64,000 nucleotides of DNA from Anarhynchus alexandrinus (taxonomy: Eukaryota > Chordata > Aves > Charadriiformes > Charadriidae), in NCBI GenBank assembly GCA_008711295.1, contig VUYV01000003.1, forward strand, positions 11,417,881-11,481,880. Reading direction: 5' to 3'. How positions within the stretch are numbered: position 1 is the first letter of the stretch; every line of letters begins with the position of its first letter. Below, piece after piece: positions 42,001 through 50,128 of the stretch. The notes under the pieces were generated by a model. That model made no database searches. It had not been told where the DNA came from and saw only the letters and a list, made by a program, of their open reading frames with translations. A program made the position numbers and the translations under genes.

Positions 42001-45000
42001 AGGTTTACATGCACTCTGGGTGTGCTGACATCTGCAATTATCCTCAAATGCAGGAAACTTTATTGCCTATCTGTAGCAGTGGAAGACTGTGTTTCCATCC
42101 TCCTCACATATTAAAAACAAGCAAACAAAACCCCGTGATGCAGCTGATAGACACTTAACAGCAAAAATGAAGCATTTTCAGGGAATGACCTGGAATACTG
42201 AGCCTCTTCTCACTGAGAGGCCCCAGAGCACAGCCATTCAATGAAGCCAGAAATAATCTATCAGCTGCAAGAGATCAGTTCTTCCTCCACCCTCAACAGA
42301 GGAGTTTCCTCATAATGCACACAGTTCCAAGGCAAACACAAACCCCCTGGGCCCTTTCCCAGGACCGTACAGCTGACTGGTTTCGTGTGAGGGAAGGCAG
42401 AAAAGAGCCATAAAGGCTGCAGTGAGAGACAGGAAAAGGAGGAGATGCAAGGGTTATAATGTCCTGCTTGCCGTAAATGTATCAAAGGGCCCTTGATATA
42501 ATGGCAAAAGAATGCAACTGCACTACCAAGTAAAGGATAAGCAATGCAGGGAGCAGGTTCAATTAATTCCCTGACAGAAACAGAAAAGGGCTGCAGAGAC
42601 TGAATAAGGACTTCTGCATGTGCATTTGTGTCAGTGTTCCCCCTCCCCAAGCAAATTTAAACTTGGAGAGGTTACATGTTGCGACAGTGTAGGACAAGAA
42701 GTGGGCACGCGGAAGAAAAGTCTGTGGAACTCACAGCTCTGTGTCTGAAAGCATTAGAAGTGTCATGCATAGCAAAAAAAAAACTACCCAAAAAACAACC
42801 ACCACATAGAAAAAAAACCCAACAAAGTAAGAGGAATTCTTGCATTTTGTCCTTATATTTGTATGAGTCTTCCCCTCCCAATGCTCGAAGGATATGCCTC
42901 TTTTTTTCAAGTTTAGATTGAAAAAAAAGCTTCCTAAATTCATTGGTGCAGCAACGTTGCCAGTGTCTTTGATATAATTCTGCTAGTATACTGCTGATAC
43001 AGAAAATAAAGCCCACCTGTCTGGGGTTCCACCATTGGAAAAACTACACCATTTTCCTGTACTATATACTAAAAACATTAGCCCATTATTAATACTGATT
43101 TATGACCTTATTTCACATACAGAATCCTGCCATTTCAAATATATCTGATTCCACTAGCCTAATGAAGTCCAGCAGGCCAGTCTTTTACGTGTTTTCCAAT
43201 TTAGAATTGCTTTCCCTCCCTCTCACTGTAGCAACCTAGCTATATTAAATTAATATTTATCTGTAGAAAGATTGCCTAGTTATTTTTTTTAAATGAGGGC
43301 AGAAGTCATGCTGATCACACAATTTGTATTCTCTTTGTTTCTCCCTGTATCTTAAGGTGTTCATGTACAAACTTCAAACAATTTCTCACAAAGCTTTGGG
43401 AGAAAAATATTACAATTTAATGCATGAATGACTAGTTTTCTGGTCAAGATCATAGAATCATAGAATGGTTTAGGTTGGAAAGGACCTTGAAGATCATCGA
43501 GTTCCAACCCCCCTGCCATAGGCAGGGACACCTCCCACTAGACCAGGTTGCCCAAGGCCACGTCCAGCCTGGCCTTGAACACCTCCANNNNNNNNNNNNN
43601 NNNNNNNNNNNNNNNNNNNNNNNNNNNNNNNNNNNNNNNNNNNNNNNNNNNNNNNNNNNNNNNNNNNNNNNNNNNNNNNNNNNNNNNNNNNNNNNNNNNN
43701 NNNNNNNNNNNNNNNNNNNNNNNNNNNNNNNNNNNNNNNNNNNNNNNNNNNNNNNNNNNNNNNNNNNNNNNNNNNNNNNNNNNNNNNNNNNNNNNNNNNN
43801 NNNNNNNNNNNNNNNNNNNNNNNNNNNNNNNNNNNNNNNNNNNNNNNNNNNNNNNNNNNNNNNNNNNNNNNNNNNNNNNNNNNNNNNNNNNNNNNNNNNN
43901 NNNNNNNNNNNNNNNNNNNNNNNNNNNNNNNNNNNNNNNNNNNNNNNNNNNNCAGTACTCCAGGTGGGGTCTCACGAGAGTGGAGTAGAGGGGCAGAATC
44001 ACCTCCCTCGCCCTGCTGGCCACACTTCTTTTGATGCAGCCCAGGATGCGGTTGGCATCATGCCTAACGGAGATACTTGCATACTTGAGTAAAAGCATTT
44101 CACTTCTGAAAGTGTACATTATAACAGTGGAATTTGCATATTGTTAATAATCAGAATCACAGGTCTTTAATCTATTGGTATGATGATGCCTGCTTCACCG
44201 TTCTACTTAGGAACTTGCTCACTGAGTATATTTAACACACCAAATGCTTACTTTTCTTTAACTGTATATTTATTTTTGATAGGAAGAGGAAATTCTATAA
44301 GTTGACACCTGTTGTAACACCGATTCATACACAAGCAGTTTTACAGTGGAAATCCCAATTTAACCATTTTCAATAAAAACAAAACGTCAATCCTGCAATT
44401 TTAAATCTATCTGCAAGCCAAGCCACCCCTTCTGCTTCCCACAGCCCAGCTAACGCTGAAGGCGCGCGGCTGCCACGCTGCCCACTGCCACATGTGACAC
44501 TTTATTTGGAAACGGCTTAAAAGCGCTATGTAACAGAGGGACGTAGCAGGAGATATTACACCACTATTTGGAAAGCCGGAGTAGCCTTAGCTAAATAAGA
44601 AGCCTTAATTAGTTGGACACACCATTAAGCTTGTTTTTGTGGGACAGGAAGGGGGGGGGGGGGGGGNCAGGAGAACAGAATCACATATTCTTTGTATTTC
44701 AGCAGGGTTTCCGATGCCGTACCCCCAGCCTAACCATCAGCTTCTTCGGTGGGTAAACATTTGCCTCAGGGGACGGAGATACGAGGGCGCAGGCCCCGCT
44801 TGCCGAAGGCCTCCAAGGCAGCTCTCCCGCTCCCACAGCGGCTCCAGCCGCCCCGGGGGCGGGCGGTATGGCTGGAAGGGTCCCTCTCCGAAGCAGAAAG
44901 CGGCCTCCCTCCCTCGCCTCAGGAGGAAAGCAATGCCTCCCCCCTGCGCGTTAAACCCCGCAGGCGGAGGGCCGCGCAGAGACAGCTAACCCAGCTCACC

Positions 45001-45333
45001 AAGCGGCACAGGCAGCAGGGCACCCGGCTTCCACGCCGGGCTCCGGCGGGAAGGAGAAGGGGCTGCCCAGGCCTTCAGGCAACGGCCGGCCCTCCCGCCG
45101 CACCACCGCACTTACACGCCCCCGGCCCCGCCGCTGCCTGACCCCGGCCTCCCCCTNCACCCCGGCAGCGCGGCAGGGAGACCAGCGGCTCGCGGAGCGG
45201 TGCCTCCCCGGGGCAGGACGGCGCCAGAGCCCCCAGCCGCTGGGGCGGTGCGAGGGCGATGGGGGCCTCACCTTATTTCGCGGAACGGCCGCCAGCACAA
45301 GCTCCGGACGAAGGTCAGGGCCAGGACCGCCAT
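11862..45333 (-). CDS. ECI2: Enoyl-CoA delta isomerase 2 (ECI2/PECI), complete in 10 exons, 399 aa
   Basis: ECI2 moves the double bond of 3-cis/trans-enoyl-CoA to the 2-trans position so that unsaturated fatty acids can enter beta-oxidation, in mitochondria and peroxisomes. Exons on the minus strand: 45333-45272, 26780-26618, 25325-25227, 23616-23425, 22584-22515, 20633-20531, 18886-18766, 15128-15039, 12980-12837, 12017-11862. Their total is 1200 nt with every junction in phase. Residues 1-35 are Arg-containing and hydrophobic, like a mitochondrial presequence. An acyl-CoA-binding domain spans about 41-125 ([24 protein letters not shown]). A crotonase fold follows from about 145: oxyanion-hole motif SSGND at 202-206, NGPAVG at 248-253, probable catalytic Glu285 in GQSPEG. 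It ends RKSKL, a PTS1 signal. Human ECI2 is 394 aa. Met35 or Met40 could start a form without the presequence. No frameshift or lost key residue is seen. Confidence 0.97.
12837..12980 (-). CDS. ECI2: ECI2 exon 9
   Basis: Acceptor ctttatatag, donor AAAAAT|gtcagt, 144 bp, residues 301-348. It begins [18 protein letters not shown] and continues [18 protein letters not shown] to LPKN. The donor is chosen because LPKN then joins SLAVSK with no length change against human ECI2. The frame stays open into the intron. Confidence 0.95.
13113..14275 (-). mobile_element. CR1 LINE fragment, 5'-truncated, in ECI2 intron 8
   Basis: The reverse complement carries C-terminal reverse-transcriptase sequence ([30 protein letters not shown]) and ends in the CR1 3' tail at 13113 (gaggttggaagggacc on the plus strand). 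Stops and frame changes disable it. It is in the same orientation as ECI2 and stops 132 bp before the exon 9 acceptor. Confidence 0.9.
15039..15128 (-). CDS. ECI2: ECI2 exon 8 (catalytic glutamate)
   Basis: Acceptor ttttctccag, donor gtaaga, 90 bp, residues 271-300. It encodes [19 protein letters not shown] then [11 protein letters not shown]. Glu285 in SPEG is the position of the general base in the ECI2/Eci1 group; this assignment is by family knowledge. Confidence 0.96.
15930..17500 (+). mobile_element. Possible ancient CR1/L3-like LINE remnant
   Basis: Around 17060-17230 a decayed version of the CR1-type RT C-terminus can be read across frames (SLRHELE, CVQF, then [11 protein letters not shown]). 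The sequence before it has the same low-complexity, purine-rich decayed character. The boundaries are guesses. It lies in ECI2 intron 7. Confidence 0.35.
17683..18185 (+). mobile_element. CR1 LINE 3' fragment in ECI2 intron 7, antisense to the gene
   Basis: A 131-codon open stretch (17724-18119) encodes the last part of CR1 ORF2: [68 protein letters not shown]. The 3' tail follows, ending ctatcattct. The RT catalytic region is absent through 5' truncation. Confidence 0.95.
18766..18886 (-). CDS. ECI2: ECI2 exon 7 (second oxyanion-hole strand)
   Basis: Acceptor ttctctctag, donor gtaagt, 121 bp, residues 230-270. It encodes [32 protein letters not shown] and [15 protein letters not shown] carries the second oxyanion-hole glycine. 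No ORF of reportable length exposes this exon. Confidence 0.96.
20531..20633 (-). CDS. ECI2: ECI2 exon 6 (first oxyanion-hole loop)
   Basis: Acceptor ttctctgcag, donor CTCAA|gtagga, 103 bp. It encodes [17 protein letters not shown] then [22 protein letters not shown] supplies a backbone amide of the oxyanion hole in this family. The stop visible two bases beyond the donor is intronic. Confidence 0.96.
22515..22584 (-). CDS. ECI2: ECI2 exon 5
   Basis: Acceptor tctgatgcag, donor gtaaca, 70 bp, residues 173-195 plus one base. It encodes [16 protein letters not shown] then STIAVIT, the helix and strand before the first oxyanion-hole loop. Confidence 0.95.
23425..23616 (-). CDS. ECI2: ECI2 exon 4 (linker and start of crotonase domain)
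   Basis: Acceptor cattatag, donor gtaaag, 192 bp, residues 109-172. It starts [14 protein letters not shown], passes a charged, poorly conserved linker ([16 protein letters not shown]), and enters the isomerase fold at [23 protein letters not shown]. The long ORF visible here on this strand is in another frame. Confidence 0.95.
25227..25325 (-). CDS. ECI2: ECI2 exon 3 (ACBP domain)
   Basis: Acceptor cttttcag, donor gtgaca, 99 bp, residues 76-108. It reads [15 protein letters not shown] then [16 protein letters not shown]. It holds the second half of the ligand-binding ACBP signature. At 33 codons it was too short to appear as an ORF. Confidence 0.95.
26618..26780 (-). CDS. ECI2: ECI2 exon 2 (end of presequence and start of ACBP domain)
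   Basis: Acceptor ttaacag, donor gtaggt, 163 bp, residues 21-75. It contains Met35 and Met40, then [10 protein letters not shown] and [19 protein letters not shown], the first helices of the acyl-CoA-binding domain. The ORF runs past both splice sites, so its visible ends are not the exon ends. Confidence 0.95.
27411..27603. repeat. Short direct duplication around a single N
   Basis: A unit of about 77 bp (gtaactccatcaaaaa through ccccactccaaaga) occurs at 27411-27487 and again 116 bp later, with one visible base change (gcgaaaa/gcaaaaa) and one homopolymer difference. The single N at 27488 sits right after the first unit, which suggests a local assembly join in the low-complexity A/C-rich tract. 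It lies in ECI2 intron 1. Confidence 0.8.
32909..33644 (+). mobile_element. Solo LTR of an endogenous retrovirus, 736 bp, with 5-bp target-site duplication
   Basis: It begins TGTCCTGGTT and ends AACCACGACA, an imperfect terminal inverted repeat with the TG...CA ends of an LTR. It is flanked on both sides by CTACC (32904-32908 and 33645-33649). Inside, in plus orientation, are a TATA box (TATAAAAG, 33253-33260) and an ATTAAA signal (33499-33504). No gag, pol or env sequence adjoins it, so it is the product of LTR-LTR recombination. A 5-bp duplication is typical of ERV-L-type elements; the family assignment is inference. It is antisense to ECI2 in intron 1. Confidence 0.9.
33948..33970. repeat. 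(GTT)n microsatellite
   Basis: About eight uninterrupted GTT units followed by a T run. It lies about 300 bp beyond the solo LTR. Confidence 0.95.
37438..37518 (+). mobile_element. CR1 3' tail, very short
   Basis: Only about 80 bp remain: the segment running from gatggccctgcttgagcag through gaccagatgacctccagag and ending gtgtgtgattctgtga. This is the conserved 3' end of avian CR1 with its terminal octamer. Confidence 0.9.
43449..44070 (-). mobile_element. CR1 LINE fragment interrupted by an assembly gap
   Basis: The 3' tail (tcatagaatcatagaatgg) is at 43449-43587. RT C-terminal sequence ([27 protein letters not shown]) is at 43953-44070. The two parts are in the order and orientation expected for one element, with 365 N between them. 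It is in the same orientation as ECI2, in intron 1. Confidence 0.92.
43588..43952. other. Assembly gap (365 N) inside a CR1 element
   Basis: A run of N between two parts of a young-looking CR1. A high-copy repeat is a usual cause of such a gap. Confidence 0.99.
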
Positions 45334-45800
45334 GACAAGGGAGCGTGAGGGCGGGGGGGAGGAGACGGCAAACTCCACCCCAACGGAGTCCGCCGCGCCC
45401 TCGGCTAAGGAGATGGCAGCCGCCCACTCCTTCCCCTGAGGCGGGGGGCACCGCCTCCAGCGCCGCGGGGAGGCCGGGCTGCGGGCGGTGGCTTGGCCGG
45501 GAGCCGCTGAGGGGCGGCGGTGGGGTCCGGGTGGTCTGCGGGCGGGTGAGGGGGATCCGTGAGGCGACGGGGTGGGCTTCCGCCGGCGGGAGAGGCCGGG
45601 CGGCGGGACCCCCTCTCTACCCCCGGTCGGTACAGGCAAGCAGGAAGGGCTGTGCGGCAGCGCTGTGAAGCCATACCCCGAGAGAACGGTCTTCGGGGAC
45701 CGAAATAAAGCAGGCGGCCGTGCAAACCCGACGGGCGGCCAAAGTCGCCAGAGCGGTCTTGGGGAAAATGAACGGGGGGGAAAGCAGAACCCTTCCATGG
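44750..45800. promoter_or_regulatory. CpG island covering the ECI2 promoter and first exon
   Basis: This is the only stretch of the window that is both very GC-rich and full of CpG; several GGGCGG-type boxes are seen (for example near 45242 and 45438). The ECI2 start codon lies within it at 45333. Two Ns (44667 just outside, after a run of 16 G, and 45157) show sequencing difficulty. Such islands often fire in both directions, but I could not identify a divergent gene on the plus strand. Confidence 0.85.
45272..45333 (-). CDS. ECI2: ECI2 exon 1 coding part (start codon)
   Basis: It encodes [16 protein letters not shown] then FREI plus AG, ending at the donor gtgagg. The start has G at -3 and +4 and matches human ECI2 in length. 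The frame stays open for 170 codons upstream to 45843, but this is GC-rich CpG-island sequence. Residues 1-35 contain Arg residues and one acidic residue, as in mitochondrial presequences. Confidence 0.9.
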
Positions 45801-48690
45801 GCAAAAAGCCACGGGCCCCCCAAAAGTGCCTTGTGACATACATCCCGGTATTAGTCAGGGCCGTTACTTGTGTTATGTTTCTATTTTTGTGTGCTATGTA
45901 GCTCTGGGAAAGGTTTGCGTCGTCGTTTTTCCACAGGAGTCACCTGGTGGGCTGCTGAACAGCCCCGTGTCTGTACCTCAGTAGGGCTGGTGCCATGCAA
46001 AGGTGGAATAAACGCTAGTCTCTGCCCCATCCAACTTAGAAGATATTGCTGTTTATTGCTAAGCTTTTGCTCTTTCAGCTTCAGCTCCAGAAGGTATATT
46101 TAATCTTTCCTTGCTGGCGTTATCTGCTCTGTGAAAGATCTTTCTGTGTTCGGTCAGGTGGTGGGAAGATCTTCACGATTGAAATACTCGGCTCTGTCAG
46201 TCTCTGTTCAAAACACATCCAATAAAATCACCTTTTATTCCTGGTGGGATGTTTTTGTTGTTGTTCGTTGGCTGGTTGGTGGGATTTTTTTGTTTTGTTT
46301 TGGTTTTTTTTTTGCTTCTCTCCAAAAGTAAATGCATTTAAGACTTTGAGTTCTCCCTCAGGGATAAAAGTTTCAAAGCCGTTAATGACCTATGGACTTC
46401 TCCTTTCTTAAATAGTTGATTGCAGTTTTCCAAAAGCGTACATAACCATTAGAACATTAATCTGGGATGTTAACAAACAGGGCTAGCAATTAGGACAGCA
46501 TTTTTTTTTTTTCTTGTACTGCCAATGTCGTGATGTGTGACCCCGGTCAAATCGCACATAGCTGACTTTTTCTAACATAGCCTTGGATTTCAAGTATGGC
46601 TGTTCTTCTTTGAACTTGATACACCTTGAATTTTGCTTATGATTATAGATCCAAAAGCCTAGCATGTCTCAATTTCAGACACAACCTTTACTGGTTTGCA
46701 CCTCTAGCTGACCTACTTAAAATAGGTACTTAATTTGTATTTTAGCTTCTCAGGGTCAATTTCTTTCTCTGCTACACAGGGCTGTGAGGTGAATTTAATT
46801 CATGTTTGTAGAAGACTGAAAGCACCTTCCTGAAGGTGGTGTAGTAAATTTGTTGTTGCAAATGTATTGTCTTTACTTAGCCCTAATGAAACAAAACTCA
46901 AGGCTTTTAAGTATGTATCTTGTTAGACAAAGATAGTATTTTTAGTGCATAAAACCAAACTATGGGCTAAACTTTGCTCTGAGATACAGGAATGAGGCCT
47001 TCTGTGAATAAGAAAGAGGAGAATTTGGCTCTAAAATACTAGCATTTTTTTTTGTCAAATAACAACAATTTTTTTACTGAAAGCTTATGCACACAACAGT
47101 TTTATTCTCGTAGCTTGAAAAAGCCAGAAAAATAATTGCAGAAATGTAATATAATGAACATGAGTTGAAAGTTTACTGTAGTAGTATTGTTAGCACTAAC
47201 GTAATGAATCTAGAGAGGACTCCCTAGAGAACTCATTTGGTAAGTTGCTTCAGATTTCTTGTTTGACAAACAAGTCCCTAATGACAATGCCCTCTCTAGC
47301 ATTTTATTGTTAATGGTAAGATGAAGGGTTTTTCCTGGCTGCATTTTTATCCTTGTATAAAATTCTCATTTTCTTTCCTTCAGTTCAAAATAATACAGCT
47401 TCACGTTCTGTGCTGCTGTCTAGAAGCTACATGAGGAGGGAAAAAAAGTGCACTTCTCCTCAATTCTCTTTGCCTTTAAATTATTACCCTCTTAAAAATG
47501 TAAGAGCCTTTTATATATGTGCTTAGTTGAAGATAACTAACAGTAATGAAAGAGACCCATTAGACCTAGCTCACCCATTTGAATTCCAAGGCAAAATAGT
47601 CTCTTGCAGTATGTTTTCTATTGCCTCTGTGCAGGTGAATACAAAGCACAGCAGCCGTGCTTTCTTTGGGAGTTTCCTTCTCACCCAGTTCCACTTGCAG
47701 AAAGCTTTTGCTGTTAAATATCTGAGATTTTATTTTTCTTAATTTCTTTTGATTGAATGTGTGTCAGTTTAAATAGGCCTACCTTTTTAATAAAGTCACA
47801 CTGGAACTTCTGAGACTGAATGAACATTTTCCAGTTTTACCTGAAGACAGCAAAAAGACATCTCTGGGTTCAGTCAAAGATGGATTGTGTGTTATAGGAA
47901 TTAAATACAGACACCAGCAGTATTCAGTGCTCACCAGAGAGGGTCAGAGAGAAGTAGTAACTGCAGTGAATTCTTCTTCTCATCACCTCTGTAAGATACA
48001 GGTATTATGCCTACAAGAGTGCAATTTGCTGTATGTATCTGTCTTTAGAAACCTATGCCTGCAGATGTCCTCCTTCCTTTTTTCTTTTCACTTTTTTTCT
48101 TCTCTTGATTTCCTTTCAACTACTTAGCTACTTAGCATTCATCTGAGTGCTCAGGTGAGCTAAAATATTAAAAAAGCATTTTGTGAATAGCATGTCACAT
48201 AAACATCTTTCTGTTCTATTGGTGGTGATATCTTTTCCTTATGTACATGATATTACTTATTTTCTTATCATGCTTTTAACCGTTTCTTTTTTGCAATGTA
48301 TTCTTGCTCCTGGAAGTGGGATCTTGGGGGAGCAAAGTCACATACCTCACAGGATGGGATTTAAATGTGGCTTAATGTTACACAGTTTTGTTCTGTCCCT
48401 TTGTATATGTGCATGAGTGCATTTTACCATATATGTTCTGTCATAATAACTATAAGCTATGTGTATGCTAGAGAAACTATTGTGCCCTTATTACAAAACA
48501 CAAAATCACACAGTAAGTTTTCACACCGCTGGATCCTGATGTTTTGGTTGCAGAATGAGTGGTTTGGCTTTTGTAATCTATACCTAAGCGCTGTGTGTTT
48601 CAGCATAATTGCAGGTTCTTTGACATGTTGATGCAAGCATGAACAAAAAGTGTTTTGCGTAACTTCACAGTGGAAGGGAGGAATGGTGCT
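45801..48690. other. Intergenic, no feature recognised
   Basis: AT-rich sequence to the right of the ECI2 promoter. The ORFs are all under 90 codons, without splice context or protein resemblance I can name. Confidence 0.6.
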
Positions 48691-48699
48691 GACATCATG

Positions 48700-50128
48700 T
48701 TATTGCAAAGCTGCTCTCCATCATCTTTGAAAGGTCATGGAGAACAGGAGAGGTGCCTGAGGACTGGGGGAAAGCTAATGCCACACCAGTCTTCAAAAAG
48801 GGCAAGAAGGAGGACCTGGAAAACTGCAGGCTGGTCAGCCTCACGTCCATCCCTGGAAAGGTGATGGAACAGCTCATCCTGGATGTCATCTCTAAGCATG
48901 TAGAGGAAAAGAAGGTTATCAGGAGTGGTCAACATGGATTCAGCAAGGGGAAATCACGTTTGACCAATCTGATAACCTTCTATGATGGCAGTGGATGTTG
49001 TCCACCTTGACTTCAGCAAGGCTTTTGATGCAGTCTCCCATAATATCCTCATAGGTAAGTTTAGGAAGTGCGGGTTAGATGAGTGGACAGTGAGGTGGAT
49101 TGAGAACTGGCTGAATGGCAGAGCTCAGAGGGTTGTGATCAGCAGTGCAGAGTGTAGTTGGAGGCCTGTAACTAGCAGTGTTCCCCAGGGGTCAGTACTG
49201 GGTCCAGTCTTGTTCAATATATTCATCAACAACCTGGATGAGGGGACAGAGTATACCCTCAGCGAGTTTGCTGATGATAAAAAACTGGGAGGAGTGGCTG
49301 ACACACTAGAAGGCTGTGCCACCATACAGCGAGACTTAGACAGGCTAGAGAGTTGGGTGGAGAGGAACCTAATGAAGTTCAAGGGCAAGCATAGGGTCCT
49401 GCACCTAGGGAGGAATAACCCCATGCATCGGTACAGATTAGGGGTTGACCTGCTGGAGAGCAGCTCTGCAGAGAGGGACCTGGGAGTCCTGGTGGACAAG
49501 ATCACCATGAGGCAGCAATGTGCCTGTGTGGCCAAGAAGGCCAATGGCATCCTGGGGTGCATCAAGAAGAGTGTGGCCAGCAGGTTGAGGGAGGTCATCC
49601 TCCCCCTCTACTCTGCCCTGGTGAGGCCGCGTCTGGAGTATTGTGTATTCTGGGCTCCCTGGTTCAAGAAAAACAAGGAACTACTGGAGAAAGTCCAGTG
49701 GAGGGCTACAAAGATGATCAAGGGAACGGAGCACCGCTCTTATGAGGAAAGACCTGCGTCTGTTTAGCCTGGAGAAGAGAAGACTGAGGGGGACCTCATC
49801 AATGCTTACAAAGGGCGAGTGTCAAGAGGATGGGGACAGACTCTATTTAGTGGTGCCTGGCAACAGGGCAAGAAGCAATGAGCACAAGCTGGAACACAGG
49901 AAATTCCATCTGAACATAAGGAAAAACTTCTTTACTTTGAGGGTGACAGAGCACTGGAACAGGCTGCCCAGAGAAGTTGTGGAGTCTCTTTCTCTGGAGA
50001 TATTCAAAACCCATCTGGATGCGTTCCTGTCCAACCTGCTGTAGGTGAACCTGCTTTGTCAGGGGAGTTGGACTAGATGATCTCCAAAGGTCCCTTCCAA
50101 CACCTAGCATTCTGTGATTCTGTGATGG
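48700..50128 (+). mobile_element. CR1 LINE, 3' 1.4 kb with most of the reverse-transcriptase domain, frameshifted
   Basis: ORF2 is readable in three frames (48753-49010, 48982-49767, 49742-50044). It shows the RT start (KGKKEDLENCRLVSLTS, GQHGFSKGKS), the catalytic-site stretch [29 protein letters not shown] and FADDKKL, and then the C-terminus ([16 protein letters not shown]). A deletion plus frame change near 48985 removes residues before LDFSKAFD, and a second frame change lies near 49745. The endonuclease half is missing. The 3' tail ends cattctgtgattctgtgat. It is non-functional. Confidence 0.96.

Larger units (their letters stand above)
26781..45271 (-). other. ECI2 intron 1 (18.5 kb), no exon seen
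   Basis: Between the donor of exon 1 and the acceptor of exon 2 I found a duplication at 27.4 kb, a solo LTR at 32.9 kb, a (GTT)n tract, a CR1 tail at 37.4 kb and a gapped CR1 at 43.4 kb. The ORFs here (for example 31741-32214 and 41773-42114) show no recognisable domain and no conserved pattern. The remainder is AT-rich unique sequence. Confidence 0.8.
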
